Shown here piece by piece: positions 8,142-14,829 of a stretch of DNA of 19,487 nucleotides (positions are counted from its first letter, which is position 1; every line of letters starts with the position of its first letter). The notes beneath the pieces are model-generated. The model saw only the letters and a program-made list of their open reading frames with translations, ran no database searches and was not told where the DNA came from. A program made the position numbers and the translations under genes. The stretch is from an uncultured Oscillospiraceae bacterium (GTDB lineage Bacteria > Bacillota > Clostridia > Oscillospirales > Acutalibacteraceae). The stretch covers positions 1 through 19,487 of the forward strand of contig CATWUX010000032.1 in the NCBI GenBank assembly GCA_958354085.1. The letters are read 5' to 3'.

Positions 8142-8171
8142 TTGAAATTTAGGCGGTTTATGGCGTATAAT
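8142..8171 (+). promoter_or_regulatory. Sigma-A type promoter of the liv operon
   Basis: TTGAAA (-35, 8142-8147) and a perfect TATAAT (-10, 8166-8171) are 18 bp apart. Transcription should start near 8178, giving a leader of ~55 nt before livK. Confidence 0.85.
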
Positions 8172-8191
8172 GAGAACATCCTAATTTGCAA

Positions 8192-8212
8192 CGAGAGAGA
8201 GCTTCTGTCTCG
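8192..8212 (+). other. Leader hairpin just before the livK ribosome binding site
   Basis: CGAGA and AGA on one side pair with TCT and TCTCG on the other, with one G/G mismatch and a 3-nt loop. An outer AACAT/ATGTT pair (8175-8179 with 8216-8220) encloses it. It ends 8 nt before GGAGGG (8221-8226), so the ribosome site stays free; an mRNA-stabilising 5' hairpin is the simplest reading. Confidence 0.5.
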
Positions 8213-8232
8213 AATATGTTGGAGGGAATACT

Positions 8233-9372
8233 ATGAAAAAACGTGTGTTTTCACTGTTAACGGTGGTCGCCTTATTGGGCGCCTGCCTGGCGGGCTGCTC
8301 GGGCAGCAGCAACAAAATCAAGATCGGCGGTTTGGCTCCGCTGACCGGCGAGGTATCGACTTACGGTATTGCAGCGAACAACGGTGCAAAACTGGCGATC
8401 AAAGAGATCAACGCCAAGGGCGGCGTGCTGGGCAAAGAGATCGACTACATCGTTTATGATGAAGAAGGCAAATCCGAGCAGGCTACCGCCATGTATGACA
8501 AGCTGGTCAAGAAGGATAAGGTCGTTGCGCTCATCGGTGACGTGACCTCCAACCCGACCATTGCGGTTGCCGAAAAAGCAGTCGCCGACAATCTGCCGAT
8601 GATCACGCCGACCGGTACGGCCAGCAAAATCACCACAGCGGGCGAAAATATTTTCCGTGCTTGCTTTATCGATCCCTATCAGGGCGAAAAGATGGCGGCT
8701 TATGCCAAGAAGCTGAACAAGAGCAAGGTTGCAATTTTGTATCTGTCCTCGGACGACTATTCCAAGGGCTTGGCAGAGGCTTTTGAAGCCAAAGCGAAGG
8801 AATTGGGCTTGGAAGTTGTGCTGAAGGAAGCCTATAACAAGGGCGACAAGGATTTCAAAACACAGTTGGGCAAAATTGCCGATGCCGGTGCCGATGCGCT
8901 GTTCCTGCCGGAATATTATGAGGACATCGCGCTGATCGCGGCGCAGGCGCAGGAAAAAGGCCTGACGGCAACGCTGCTGGGCGGCGACGGCTGGGACGGC
9001 GTTATCAAGCAGATGGATGCGAGCAAGCTGAGCGCGCTTTCCGATGCGTATTTCTGCAACCACTATTCCGCGGAAAGCACGGATTCAAAGGTGCAGGATT
9101 TCATCGCCGCCTACAAGGCGGAATACAACATGGAGCCGAATGCGTTTGCGGCGTTGGGTTATGACGCGGCGTATGCCATGGTGAAGGCGATCGAAACCGC
9201 CGGCTCCACCGATAAGCAGGCGATCATTGACGCGTTGAAGGCACTGGATTACACCGGTGTGACGGGCCAGATCAAGTTTGATGCAAACCGCAATCCGGTT
9301 AAGGCGGCGGCTATCACCACGATCAAGGTTGAAGGCGAAGCGGCAAGCTATAAGTTTGTGGAAATGTTCTGA
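8233..9372 (+). CDS. livK: Branched-chain amino-acid ABC transporter, substrate-binding lipoprotein
   Basis: A 379-residue periplasmic-binding-type lipoprotein (peripla_BP_6/LivJ-LivK type). The signal peptide ends in LAGC, making Cys22 the likely lipidated residue and placing the protein on the outer face of the membrane. The mature part starts with KIKIGGLAPLTGEVSTYG, followed by GAKLAIKEINAKGGVLGKEI, the typical first lobe of leucine/isoleucine/valine-binding proteins, then LIGDVTSNPT and TPTGTASKIT in the ligand cleft, and GYDAAYAMVKAIE near the end. GGAGGG lies 6 nt before the ATG. A clear sigma-A promoter and a leader hairpin lie upstream and a stem-loop follows, fitting higher expression than the permease genes. 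Related binding proteins can prefer other amino acids or amides, so the ligand is less sure than the family. Confidence 0.93.
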   Translation: MKKRVFSLLTVVALLGACLAGCSGSSNKIKIGGLAPLTGEVSTYGIAANNGAKLAIKEINAKGGVLGKEIDYIVYDEEGKSEQATAMYDKLVKKDKVVALIGDVTSNPTIAVAEKAVADNLPMITPTGTASKITTAGENIFRACFIDPYQGEKMAAYAKKLNKSKVAILYLSSDDYSKGLAEAFEAKAKELGLEVVLKEAYNKGDKDFKTQLGKIADAGADALFLPEYYEDIALIAAQAQEKGLTATLLGGDGWDGVIKQMDASKLSALSDAYFCNHYSAESTDSKVQDFIAAYKAEYNMEPNAFAALGYDAAYAMVKAIETAGSTDKQAIIDALKALDYTGVTGQIKFDANRNPVKAAAITTIKVEGEAASYKFVEMF

Positions 9373-9404
9373 TTTTTGCAGACGATATTTTGAATATTCT
9401 TTGT

Positions 9405-9437
9405 CCAAAAAGGGAGAAGTGCTTTCTCCCTTTTTGG
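9405..9437 (+). terminator. Stem-loop between livK and livH (partial terminator)
   Basis: A 14-bp perfect stem (9405-9418 with 9424-9437, 5-nt loop) carries A5 on one arm and T5 on the other. It lies directly after the binding-protein gene and before the permeases, where leaky terminators commonly let binding protein outnumber the membrane parts. Confidence 0.7.
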
Positions 9438-9498
9438 GTTGTATACAGGGTTGCGCCGCCGGCGCACACCGGAATCCGAGGATAGGTGGGATTTGTTT

Positions 9499-10383
9499 AT
9501 GACCGGTTTTCTATCGGCTCTGATTGACGGCCTGAGCAAAGGCTCGATTTATGCGTTGGTGGCGCTGGGCTACAGTATGGTATACGGGATCGTCAAGCTG
9601 ATCAATTTCGCCCACGGCGAAATCATCATGGTCGGCGGGTATGTCATATTTGTGGTCATGACCATGCTGAAGCTGCCGCTGGCAGTCGCGATACTGGGCG
9701 CGGTGGTTTTTTGCGCTTTGCTGGGCGTGATCATCGAAAAGCTGGGGTATTCCCGTTTGCTGCGCAAGGAAGCGCCCCGCATTTCGCTGCTGATCACCGC
9801 GATCGGGTTCAGCCTGCTGCTGCAAAATCTGGCGCAGGCAATCTTCGGAGCGGGCAGCCAGTCGATGCCCACCATCATCCCGGTCGGTTCGGTGAAGCTG
9901 GGGACATTGGAGATCACCTATACGGCGACGGTGAGTATTTTGACGACAGTCGCCGTGATGCTTTTGCTGCAGTTGTTTATTAATAAGACGCGTATCGGAA
10001 CGGCGATGCGCGCGACGTCGGAGGATACCGGCGCGGCCAAGCTGATGGGAATTAACACCGGCGTTACCATCGCCATGACCTTTGCCATCGGCTCTGCGCT
10101 GGCGGCGATCGGCTCGGTATTGTATATCGCCACCTATCCCCAGATCAGCCCGACCATGGGCAGTATGCTGGGACTGAAAGCCTTCGTTGCCGCGGTTCTC
10201 GGCGGTATCGGCAGTGTCCCGGGCGCCATGATCGGCGGTTTTGCCATCGGCATCGCCGAATCGCTGACCGTGCAGCTGGGGTATTCGCAGGTGGCGGACG
10301 CCGTTGTGTTCGGTATCCTGATCCTTGTGTTGGTGGTCAAGCCAAGCGGCCTGCTGGGCAAGAACCTGTCGGAAAAGGTGTAA
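9499..10383 (+). CDS. livH: Branched-chain amino-acid ABC transporter permease LivH
   Basis: A 294-residue integral membrane permease with about eight hydrophobic segments. The start GLSKGSIYALVALGYSMVYG followed by KLINFAHGE is the hallmark of the LivH family, and GLKAFVAAVLGGIGSVPGA near the C-terminus is the loop thought to contact the ATPases. It forms the membrane channel with LivM. The ATG at 9499 is preferred because AGGTGGG lies 8 nt upstream; an upstream in-frame ATG at 9439 would add an Arg-rich stretch translated from the end of the stem-loop region, which has no family counterpart. LivM follows after 13 nt, so the two are co-translated parts of one operon. Confidence 0.93.
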   Translation: MTGFLSALIDGLSKGSIYALVALGYSMVYGIVKLINFAHGEIIMVGGYVIFVVMTMLKLPLAVAILGAVVFCALLGVIIEKLGYSRLLRKEAPRISLLITAIGFSLLLQNLAQAIFGAGSQSMPTIIPVGSVKLGTLEITYTATVSILTTVAVMLLLQLFINKTRIGTAMRATSEDTGAAKLMGINTGVTIAMTFAIGSALAAIGSVLYIATYPQISPTMGSMLGLKAFVAAVLGGIGSVPGAMIGGFAIGIAESLTVQLGYSQVADAVVFGILILVLVVKPSGLLGKNLSEKV

Positions 10384-10396
10384 GGGGGCGCAGACG

Positions 10397-11431
10397 ATGA
10401 AACCAAACAGAACGAAAAAGCAGTCGCTGTTCATCGGCTTGGTTACGGCCGGCCTGCTGGTCGCCGCCTATTTCGGCCTGTCGCTCCTGTTCAGCAACGA
10501 TGCCTCTCCGCTGAGCTATTATATAGAAGTGGTCAAGCTCATCCTGATCAATATTCTGTTGGCGGTCAGCTTGAATGTGGTCACCGGCTTCCTCGGGCAG
10601 CTGGCATTGGGACATTCCGGCTTTATGACCGTCGGCGCGTATACGATGATCCTGATTGTACGCGATTCCGGTCTGCCGTTTATCGCTTCCGTACCGCTGG
10701 GCTTGCTGGCCGGCGGTCTGGTCGCCGCCGCATTCGGTTTATTGATCGGTATTCCGGCGCTGCGGCTGCGCGGCGATTATCTGGCGATCCTCACATTGGC
10801 GTTCGGCGAGATTATCCGCGTGCTGGTAACCGTGTGCATCAGCACGACGGCGCAAAGCATCCCCGGCAAAATGGTGGCGAAGCTGCAGCCGTTTGCTTTC
10901 CCGCTGATCTATGTCGTGGTCGTGCTTTCGGTCATCCTGATCTATACCTTCGGTACGTCTCGCCACGGGCGGGCGGTGCTGTCCATTCGGGATAATGAGA
11001 TTGCGGCGGACGCCTGCGGCATCAACACCGTGTATTTCAAGCTGTTTGCCTTTGTTTTCGGCGCCTTCTTTGCCGGGATCGCCGGCGGACTGTACGGCAT
11101 CCACGTCGGTTCCATCGACCCGTCCCGCGCCGGCTTCATGTTCTCGATTGATATTCTGGTCATGGTCGTGCTCGGCGGCATGGGCTCCATCACCGGTTCC
11201 ATTGTCGCGGCCACTGCCCTGACGCTGTTGACGGACTTCCTGAAGGACATCCCCAATTTCTCCGCCTATCGCATGATTGCCTATGCGGTGATCTTGATCG
11301 TGATGATGCTGTTCCGTCCGAGCGGGCTGCTGGGCAGAAGTGAATTTTCGCTGTCCGGCGTGATCGCGTGGCTGCGCGGCCGCAAGGGAAAAAGCCGAGC
11401 AGTCGCCGCTGCAGATGAGGAGGCGAAATAA
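10397..11431 (+). CDS. livM: Branched-chain amino-acid ABC transporter permease LivM
   Basis: A 344-residue membrane protein, the second permease of the liv importer. Family marks are LNVVTGFLGQLALGHSGFM, LRLRGDYLAILTLAFGEIIR, GINTVYFKLFAFVFGAFFAG and LGGMGSITGSIVAA, with about nine to ten hydrophobic segments and a short charged tail. The ATG at 10397 is preceded by AAGGGGG just after the livH stop codon; a longer frame upstream would only read through livH in another phase. The stop codon TAA at 11429-11431 is directly followed by the livG ATG, showing tight coupling. Confidence 0.93.
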   Translation: MKPNRTKKQSLFIGLVTAGLLVAAYFGLSLLFSNDASPLSYYIEVVKLILINILLAVSLNVVTGFLGQLALGHSGFMTVGAYTMILIVRDSGLPFIASVPLGLLAGGLVAAAFGLLIGIPALRLRGDYLAILTLAFGEIIRVLVTVCISTTAQSIPGKMVAKLQPFAFPLIYVVVVLSVILIYTFGTSRHGRAVLSIRDNEIAADACGINTVYFKLFAFVFGAFFAGIAGGLYGIHVGSIDPSRAGFMFSIDILVMVVLGGMGSITGSIVAATALTLLTDFLKDIPNFSAYRMIAYAVILIVMMLFRPSGLLGRSEFSLSGVIAWLRGRKGKSRAVAAADEEAK

Positions 11432-12190
11432 ATGGCACTGTTAGTAGTGAAGGATCTGGGCATCCAGTTCGGCGGCCTGAAAGCGGTTGATGACGTGTAT
11501 ATGACGCTGGACAAAGGAGAAATTATCGGGCTTATCGGCCCGAACGGCGCCGGAAAGACGACCTTTTTCAATATGCTGACCGGCGTGTATCAGCCGACAA
11601 AGGGCGCGATCCGTTTCGACGGCAATTCCATCATCGGCAAAAAACCCTATCAGATCAACCGTCTCGGTATTGCCCGTACGTTTCAGAACATCCGCTTGTT
11701 CAAAGAAATGACGGTGCTCAACAACATCAAGCTGGCACAGAACAACCATATTCAATATTCGGCTTTGGCCGGAATGCTGCGCCTGCCCTCCTACTGGAAG
11801 CAGGAGGCGGCCGCCAATGAGCGTGCGTTTGATTTGCTGCGCGTGTTCAACATGGAGGATTGCGCCGATCAGCTTGCCGCAAACCTCCCCTACGGACAGC
11901 AGCGCAAGCTGGAGATCCTGCGGGCGCTGGCTTCCAGCCCGAAGCTGCTGCTGCTGGACGAGCCGGCGGCGGGCATGAACCCCACCGAAACCATGGAGCT
12001 GATGGAAACCATCCGTACGATCCGCCAACAGTTTGACGTGGCAATCCTGCTGATCGAGCATGATATGAGCCTGGTCATGGGTGTTTGCGAACGGCTGTAT
12101 GTGCTGGATTACGGTACGCTCATCGCCACCGGTACGCCGGAGGAGATCCGGAAAAACGAAAAGGTTATCGCGGCCTATCTGGGCGGCTGA
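11432..12190 (+). CDS. livG: Branched-chain amino-acid ABC transporter ATP-binding protein LivG
   Basis: A 252-residue ABC ATPase. It has Walker A GPNGAGKTT at ~36-44, the LivG-type Q-loop segment GIARTFQNIRLF, a signature in the form LPYGQQRKLEI instead of LSGGQ, Walker B LLLLDEP and the switch histidine in IEHDM. The modified signature is normal for LivG. It pairs with LivF under the two permeases. GAGGAGG inside the livM end serves as the ribosome binding site. Confidence 0.94.
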   Translation: MALLVVKDLGIQFGGLKAVDDVYMTLDKGEIIGLIGPNGAGKTTFFNMLTGVYQPTKGAIRFDGNSIIGKKPYQINRLGIARTFQNIRLFKEMTVLNNIKLAQNNHIQYSALAGMLRLPSYWKQEAAANERAFDLLRVFNMEDCADQLAANLPYGQQRKLEILRALASSPKLLLLDEPAAGMNPTETMELMETIRTIRQQFDVAILLIEHDMSLVMGVCERLYVLDYGTLIATGTPEEIRKNEKVIAAYLGG

Positions 12191-12204
12191 AAGGAGGTAC
12201 ACCC

Positions 12205-12909
12205 ATGCTGAACGTGGAAAATATTGATGTCTATTACGGCGCAATCCATGCGCTGAAGGGGTTGTCCTTTCATGTGGAAGAGGGCGAGATCGTCTCGCTG
12301 ATCGGTGCGAACGGCGCGGGCAAAACCACGGCGATGCACACGATTTCCGGTCTGCTGCGTTCCAAGGGCGGCGACATTTCGTTTCTGGGACAGAGCATCG
12401 CCAAAACCGAGCCGCACAAAATCGTGCGGATGGGCTTGGCACAGGTTCCGGAGGGACGGCGCGTGTTCGCCAGCCTGAGCGTGGAGGAAAACCTGGAAAT
12501 GGGCGCGTATATCCGCAACAATAAAGCGGAAATCAGCGCCGACCTGAAAAATGTTTATGTGCGTTTTCCGCGTCTGAAAGAGCGGCGCAAGCAATTGGCG
12601 GGCACGTTATCCGGCGGCGAGCAGCAGATGCTGGCGATCGGCCGCGCGTTGATGTCCCGTCCGAAGATGCTGCTGCTGGACGAGCCGTCCATGGGCTTGT
12701 CGCCGATTCTGGTGCAGGAGATTTTCGACTGTATCAAAGAGGTCAACAAGGACGGGACGACGGTGCTGCTCGTGGAGCAAAACGCCAAAATGGCGCTGTC
12801 GATTTCCCATCGGGCGTATGTGCTGGAAACCGGCACGCTGTTTCTGGAAGGAGACGCGCAGTCGCTGCTGGACAACGAGCAGGTCAAAAGCGCGTATCTG
12901 GGCGGATAA
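12205..12909 (+). CDS. livF: Branched-chain amino-acid ABC transporter ATP-binding protein LivF
   Basis: A 234-residue ABC ATPase, the partner of LivG. It starts MLNVENIDVYYGAIHALKG, typical for LivF, with Walker A GANGAGKT at ~34-41, the segment LAQVPEGRRVFASLSVEENL, the signature LSGGEQQML, Walker B LLLDEPS and the conserved LVEQNA. A full AAGGAGGT lies 6 nt before the ATG at 12205, which rules out longer upstream frames that overlap livG. It is the last gene of the importer, followed by a GC-rich stem-loop. Confidence 0.95.
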   Translation: MLNVENIDVYYGAIHALKGLSFHVEEGEIVSLIGANGAGKTTAMHTISGLLRSKGGDISFLGQSIAKTEPHKIVRMGLAQVPEGRRVFASLSVEENLEMGAYIRNNKAEISADLKNVYVRFPRLKERRKQLAGTLSGGEQQMLAIGRALMSRPKMLLLDEPSMGLSPILVQEIFDCIKEVNKDGTTVLLVEQNAKMALSISHRAYVLETGTLFLEGDAQSLLDNEQVKSAYLGG

Positions 12910-12923
12910 ATTCATATTTTCAG

Positions 12924-12951
12924 CGCCGCTCCCATCTTGGGAGCGGCGTTT
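12924..12951 (+). terminator. GC-rich stem-loop after livF
   Basis: An 11-bp perfect stem (12924-12934 with 12938-12948, 3-nt loop) is followed by only TTT. It probably ends most liv transcription. Because no promoter is obvious before azlC, some read-through into azlCD is likely. Confidence 0.65.
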
Positions 12952-12973
12952 GGCTGATAAGAGGTTTTTTCCT

Positions 12974-13702
12974 ATGACAACTGCTTCTCAGCGCCTGCGC
13001 ACGTTCGCCCAGGGGCTTCGCTACGGTTTGCCGGTCATGCTCGGCTATGCGCCGGTTTCGTTTGCCTTTGCTGTAACCGCCGTGGGCAACGGTCTGCCGT
13101 GGTATGTGGTGCTGCTGATTTCCATGACCAACCTGACCTCCGCCGGGCAGGCGGCCGGTGCGAGTCTGTTGACAACCGGTGCGCCGCTGCCCGAAATCGG
13201 CGTGACCGTGTTTGTGATCAACATCCGGTATATGCTGATGTCGCTGTCGCTGTCCCAAAAACTGCAAAAAATGCCGCTGGGCAAGCGGTTGCTGTTGGCC
13301 AACGGCGTGACGGATGAGATCTATTTCCTCGCGATGCAAAAGCCGGGGCAGCTGTCCGGCTGGTTTTTTACCGGGCTGGCGACCGGCCCGTATGTCGGGT
13401 GGACGCTGGGAACGCTGTTTGGAGCGCTCGCCGGCTCCGTGCTGCCCGCCGCGTTGTCCTCGGCGCTGGGTATCGCGCTGTACGCGATGTTTATCGCGAT
13501 CGTCGTGCCGCCTGCGCGGAAATCCAAGCCGGTCGCGATCACGGTGCTGCTGGCGGTTGCCCTATCCTGTATGTTCCGCTATGTCCCCGTGCTTGATCGT
13601 ATTCCGTCCGGCTGGGCGCTGATTTTGGCTGCCGTTACGGCCGCGGCCGTATGCGCATGGCGCTTCCCGGTGCAGACGGCAGAAGGGGGGGAGACGGCAT
13701 GA
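12974..13702 (+). CDS. azlC: Branched-chain amino-acid exporter, large subunit AzlC
   Basis: A 242-residue membrane protein of the AzlC/YgaZ family, which with the small AzlD subunit exports branched-chain amino acids and analogues. Seen are the N-terminal GLRYGLPVMLGYAPVSFAFAV, SMTNLTSAGQAAG, INIRYMLMSLSLSQKL with its conserved arginine, GVTDEIYFLA, and several later hydrophobic helices. AGAGG lies ~9 nt before the ATG at 12974; longer frames run back through livF. Its last codons overlap the start of azlD (ATGA), indicating translational coupling. Its place next to an importer for the same amino acids suggests a balance of uptake and overflow. Confidence 0.92.
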   Translation: MTTASQRLRTFAQGLRYGLPVMLGYAPVSFAFAVTAVGNGLPWYVVLLISMTNLTSAGQAAGASLLTTGAPLPEIGVTVFVINIRYMLMSLSLSQKLQKMPLGKRLLLANGVTDEIYFLAMQKPGQLSGWFFTGLATGPYVGWTLGTLFGALAGSVLPAALSSALGIALYAMFIAIVVPPARKSKPVAITVLLAVALSCMFRYVPVLDRIPSGWALILAAVTAAAVCAWRFPVQTAEGGETA

Positions 13703-14028
13703 CCGAGCCTTCTCTGGCGTACTGGCTGTGCGGCGTCGCCGTCATGGCGCTGGTTACGTATATCCCGCGTGTGCTGCCGCTGTCGCTCATGCGCAAAAAG
13801 GTGGAAAGCCCGTTTTTGCAGTCGCTGCTGTATTATATGCCGTATGCGGTGCTGGGGGCGATGACCTTTCCCGCGATTCTATATGCCACGGCAACGCCGT
13901 GGTCGGCGCTGGCGGGGTTGATCGTTGCGCTGATACTGTCCTATTTCAAGAAAAATCTGCTGCCGGTCGCGCTGGCTTCCATTGTCACGGTGTTTGTGAC
14001 GGAATACCTGCTGCGCCTGCTTGGATAG
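13699..14028 (+). CDS. azlD: Branched-chain amino-acid exporter, small subunit AzlD
   Basis: A 109-residue protein with about four hydrophobic helices, the normal size of AzlD. Family marks are VTYIPRVLPLSLM near the start and YYMPYAVLGAMTFPAILY in the middle. The ATG overlaps the azlC stop codon by the sequence ATGA. Together the two subunits form the exporter, with AzlC giving most of the membrane body. A strong intrinsic terminator follows 1 nt after the stop. Confidence 0.92.
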   Translation: MTEPSLAYWLCGVAVMALVTYIPRVLPLSLMRKKVESPFLQSLLYYMPYAVLGAMTFPAILYATATPWSALAGLIVALILSYFKKNLLPVALASIVTVFVTEYLLRLLG

Positions 14029-14029
14029 T

Positions 14030-14071
14030 AAAAAAGGAAGGCGAGACAACTTTTTCTCGTCTTCCTTTTTT
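14030..14071 (+). terminator. Intrinsic terminator after azlD
   Basis: Sixteen bases (14030-14045) pair with 14056-14071 with one G-T pair, across a 10-nt loop. The 3' arm ends in T6 and the 5' arm begins with A6. Confidence 0.85.
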
Positions 14072-14165
14072 GTGTGGAATAGCCGTCTGCCGGCGCATAC
14101 GATTCGTTATACAAGCGCCTTCCCGCACATGGCGACGGAGAAAGGACGGAAAGCGAACACGCCGA

Positions 14166-14194
14166 TTGCACGTTCGGACGGATTATGCTATACT
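14166..14194 (+). promoter_or_regulatory. Sigma-A promoter with extended -10 for the small membrane protein gene
   Basis: TTGCAC (14166-14171) and TATACT (14189-14194) are 17 bp apart, with TGC directly before the -10. The start of transcription near 14201 leaves a leader of ~33 nt, which favours the TTG start at 14234. Confidence 0.75.
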
Positions 14195-14233
14195 TATGGC
14201 TCAACGGTACACATACGGAGGGTGGGGCGCAAA

Positions 14234-14722
14234 TTGAAAAAAATCCTGTACAATCCATTCGTCATGCTACTGATCGGCGGCATATCGGGCGTTTTGTCCA
14301 AGCTGCTGGACATATACACGCAGAATCTCGGCGAGGTATTTTCCCAACTGTCCGTCTGGATATTGATCGGCGTTATCCTCACGATATTCAGCGATACCCG
14401 AAAAACCGCGTGCTTGGATATATTCCTTTTTTGCATCGGCATGCTGGCCGCCTATTATATAACGGCGGAGCTTACCGATTCGGTATGGTCGATGCAATTT
14501 GTCGGCGGATGGCTTATTTTTTCCCTGTTTTCTCCGCTTTTTGCGTATTTTACATGGATGACCAAGGAGAAAGGGCTTTTCCCAAAAATCCTTTCGATCG
14601 GGATCGTGCTGGTCGCTCTGCTGTCCAGCGTGATCCTGTTTGACGGCCCCCACATACAGGATGGCATTATCGGCTTATTGCTGGTATATTTTCTCTTTTT
14701 CTGTAAAGTGAAACGCGGATAG
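14234..14722 (+). CDS. Small six-helix membrane protein of unknown function
   Basis: I do not recognise this 162-residue protein. It starts with a basic tip (KK) and shows about six hydrophobic segments: FVMLLIGGISGVLSKLL, LSVWILIGVILTIF, IFLFCIGMLAAYYI, GGWLIFSLFSPLFAYF, LSIGIVLVALLSSVILF and IIGLLLVYFLFF, with a basic end. The TTG at 14234 is chosen because GGTGGGG lies 7 nt upstream and the promoter at 14166-14194 lies just before it; ATG codons further upstream would fall before the transcript. A shorter start at the ATG of MLLIGG is possible. It has its own promoter and a shared terminator, so it appears to be a single-gene unit. Confidence 0.72.
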   Translation: MKKILYNPFVMLLIGGISGVLSKLLDIYTQNLGEVFSQLSVWILIGVILTIFSDTRKTACLDIFLFCIGMLAAYYITAELTDSVWSMQFVGGWLIFSLFSPLFAYFTWMTKEKGLFPKILSIGIVLVALLSSVILFDGPHIQDGIIGLLLVYFLFFCKVKRG

Positions 14723-14745
14723 GACGTGCGCAAGCTGCCCCTAAA

Positions 14746-14779
14746 CGAAAAAGCCGGCTCTTCAAAGCCGGCTTTTTCG
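14746..14779. terminator. Two-way terminator between convergent genes
   Basis: A 14-bp stem (14746-14759 with 14766-14779, 6-nt loop) has A5 on the left and T5 on the right, so it can serve both the + strand membrane-protein gene and the - strand helicase gene that ends at 14830. Confidence 0.85.
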
Positions 14780-14829
14780 ATACGCAGCACGCTTTCGGGT
14801 TTCACCTGTTTATATGGGGATGCAGCGGG

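Noticed and set aside
9439..9498. N-terminal extension of LivH from an upstream ATG
   Set aside because: The extra 20 residues are Arg-rich and unlike LivH, and the ATG at 9499 has its own well-placed AGGTGGG.
9511..10434. A 307-codon open frame on the - strand across livH
   Set aside because: Its product is dominated by His, Gln, Asp and Arg, a typical mirror image of a GC-rich membrane-protein gene.
11441..12442. A 333-codon open frame on the - strand across livG and livF
   Set aside because: It covers two ABC ATPase genes with all motifs intact on the other strand and has no ribosome site or family marks.
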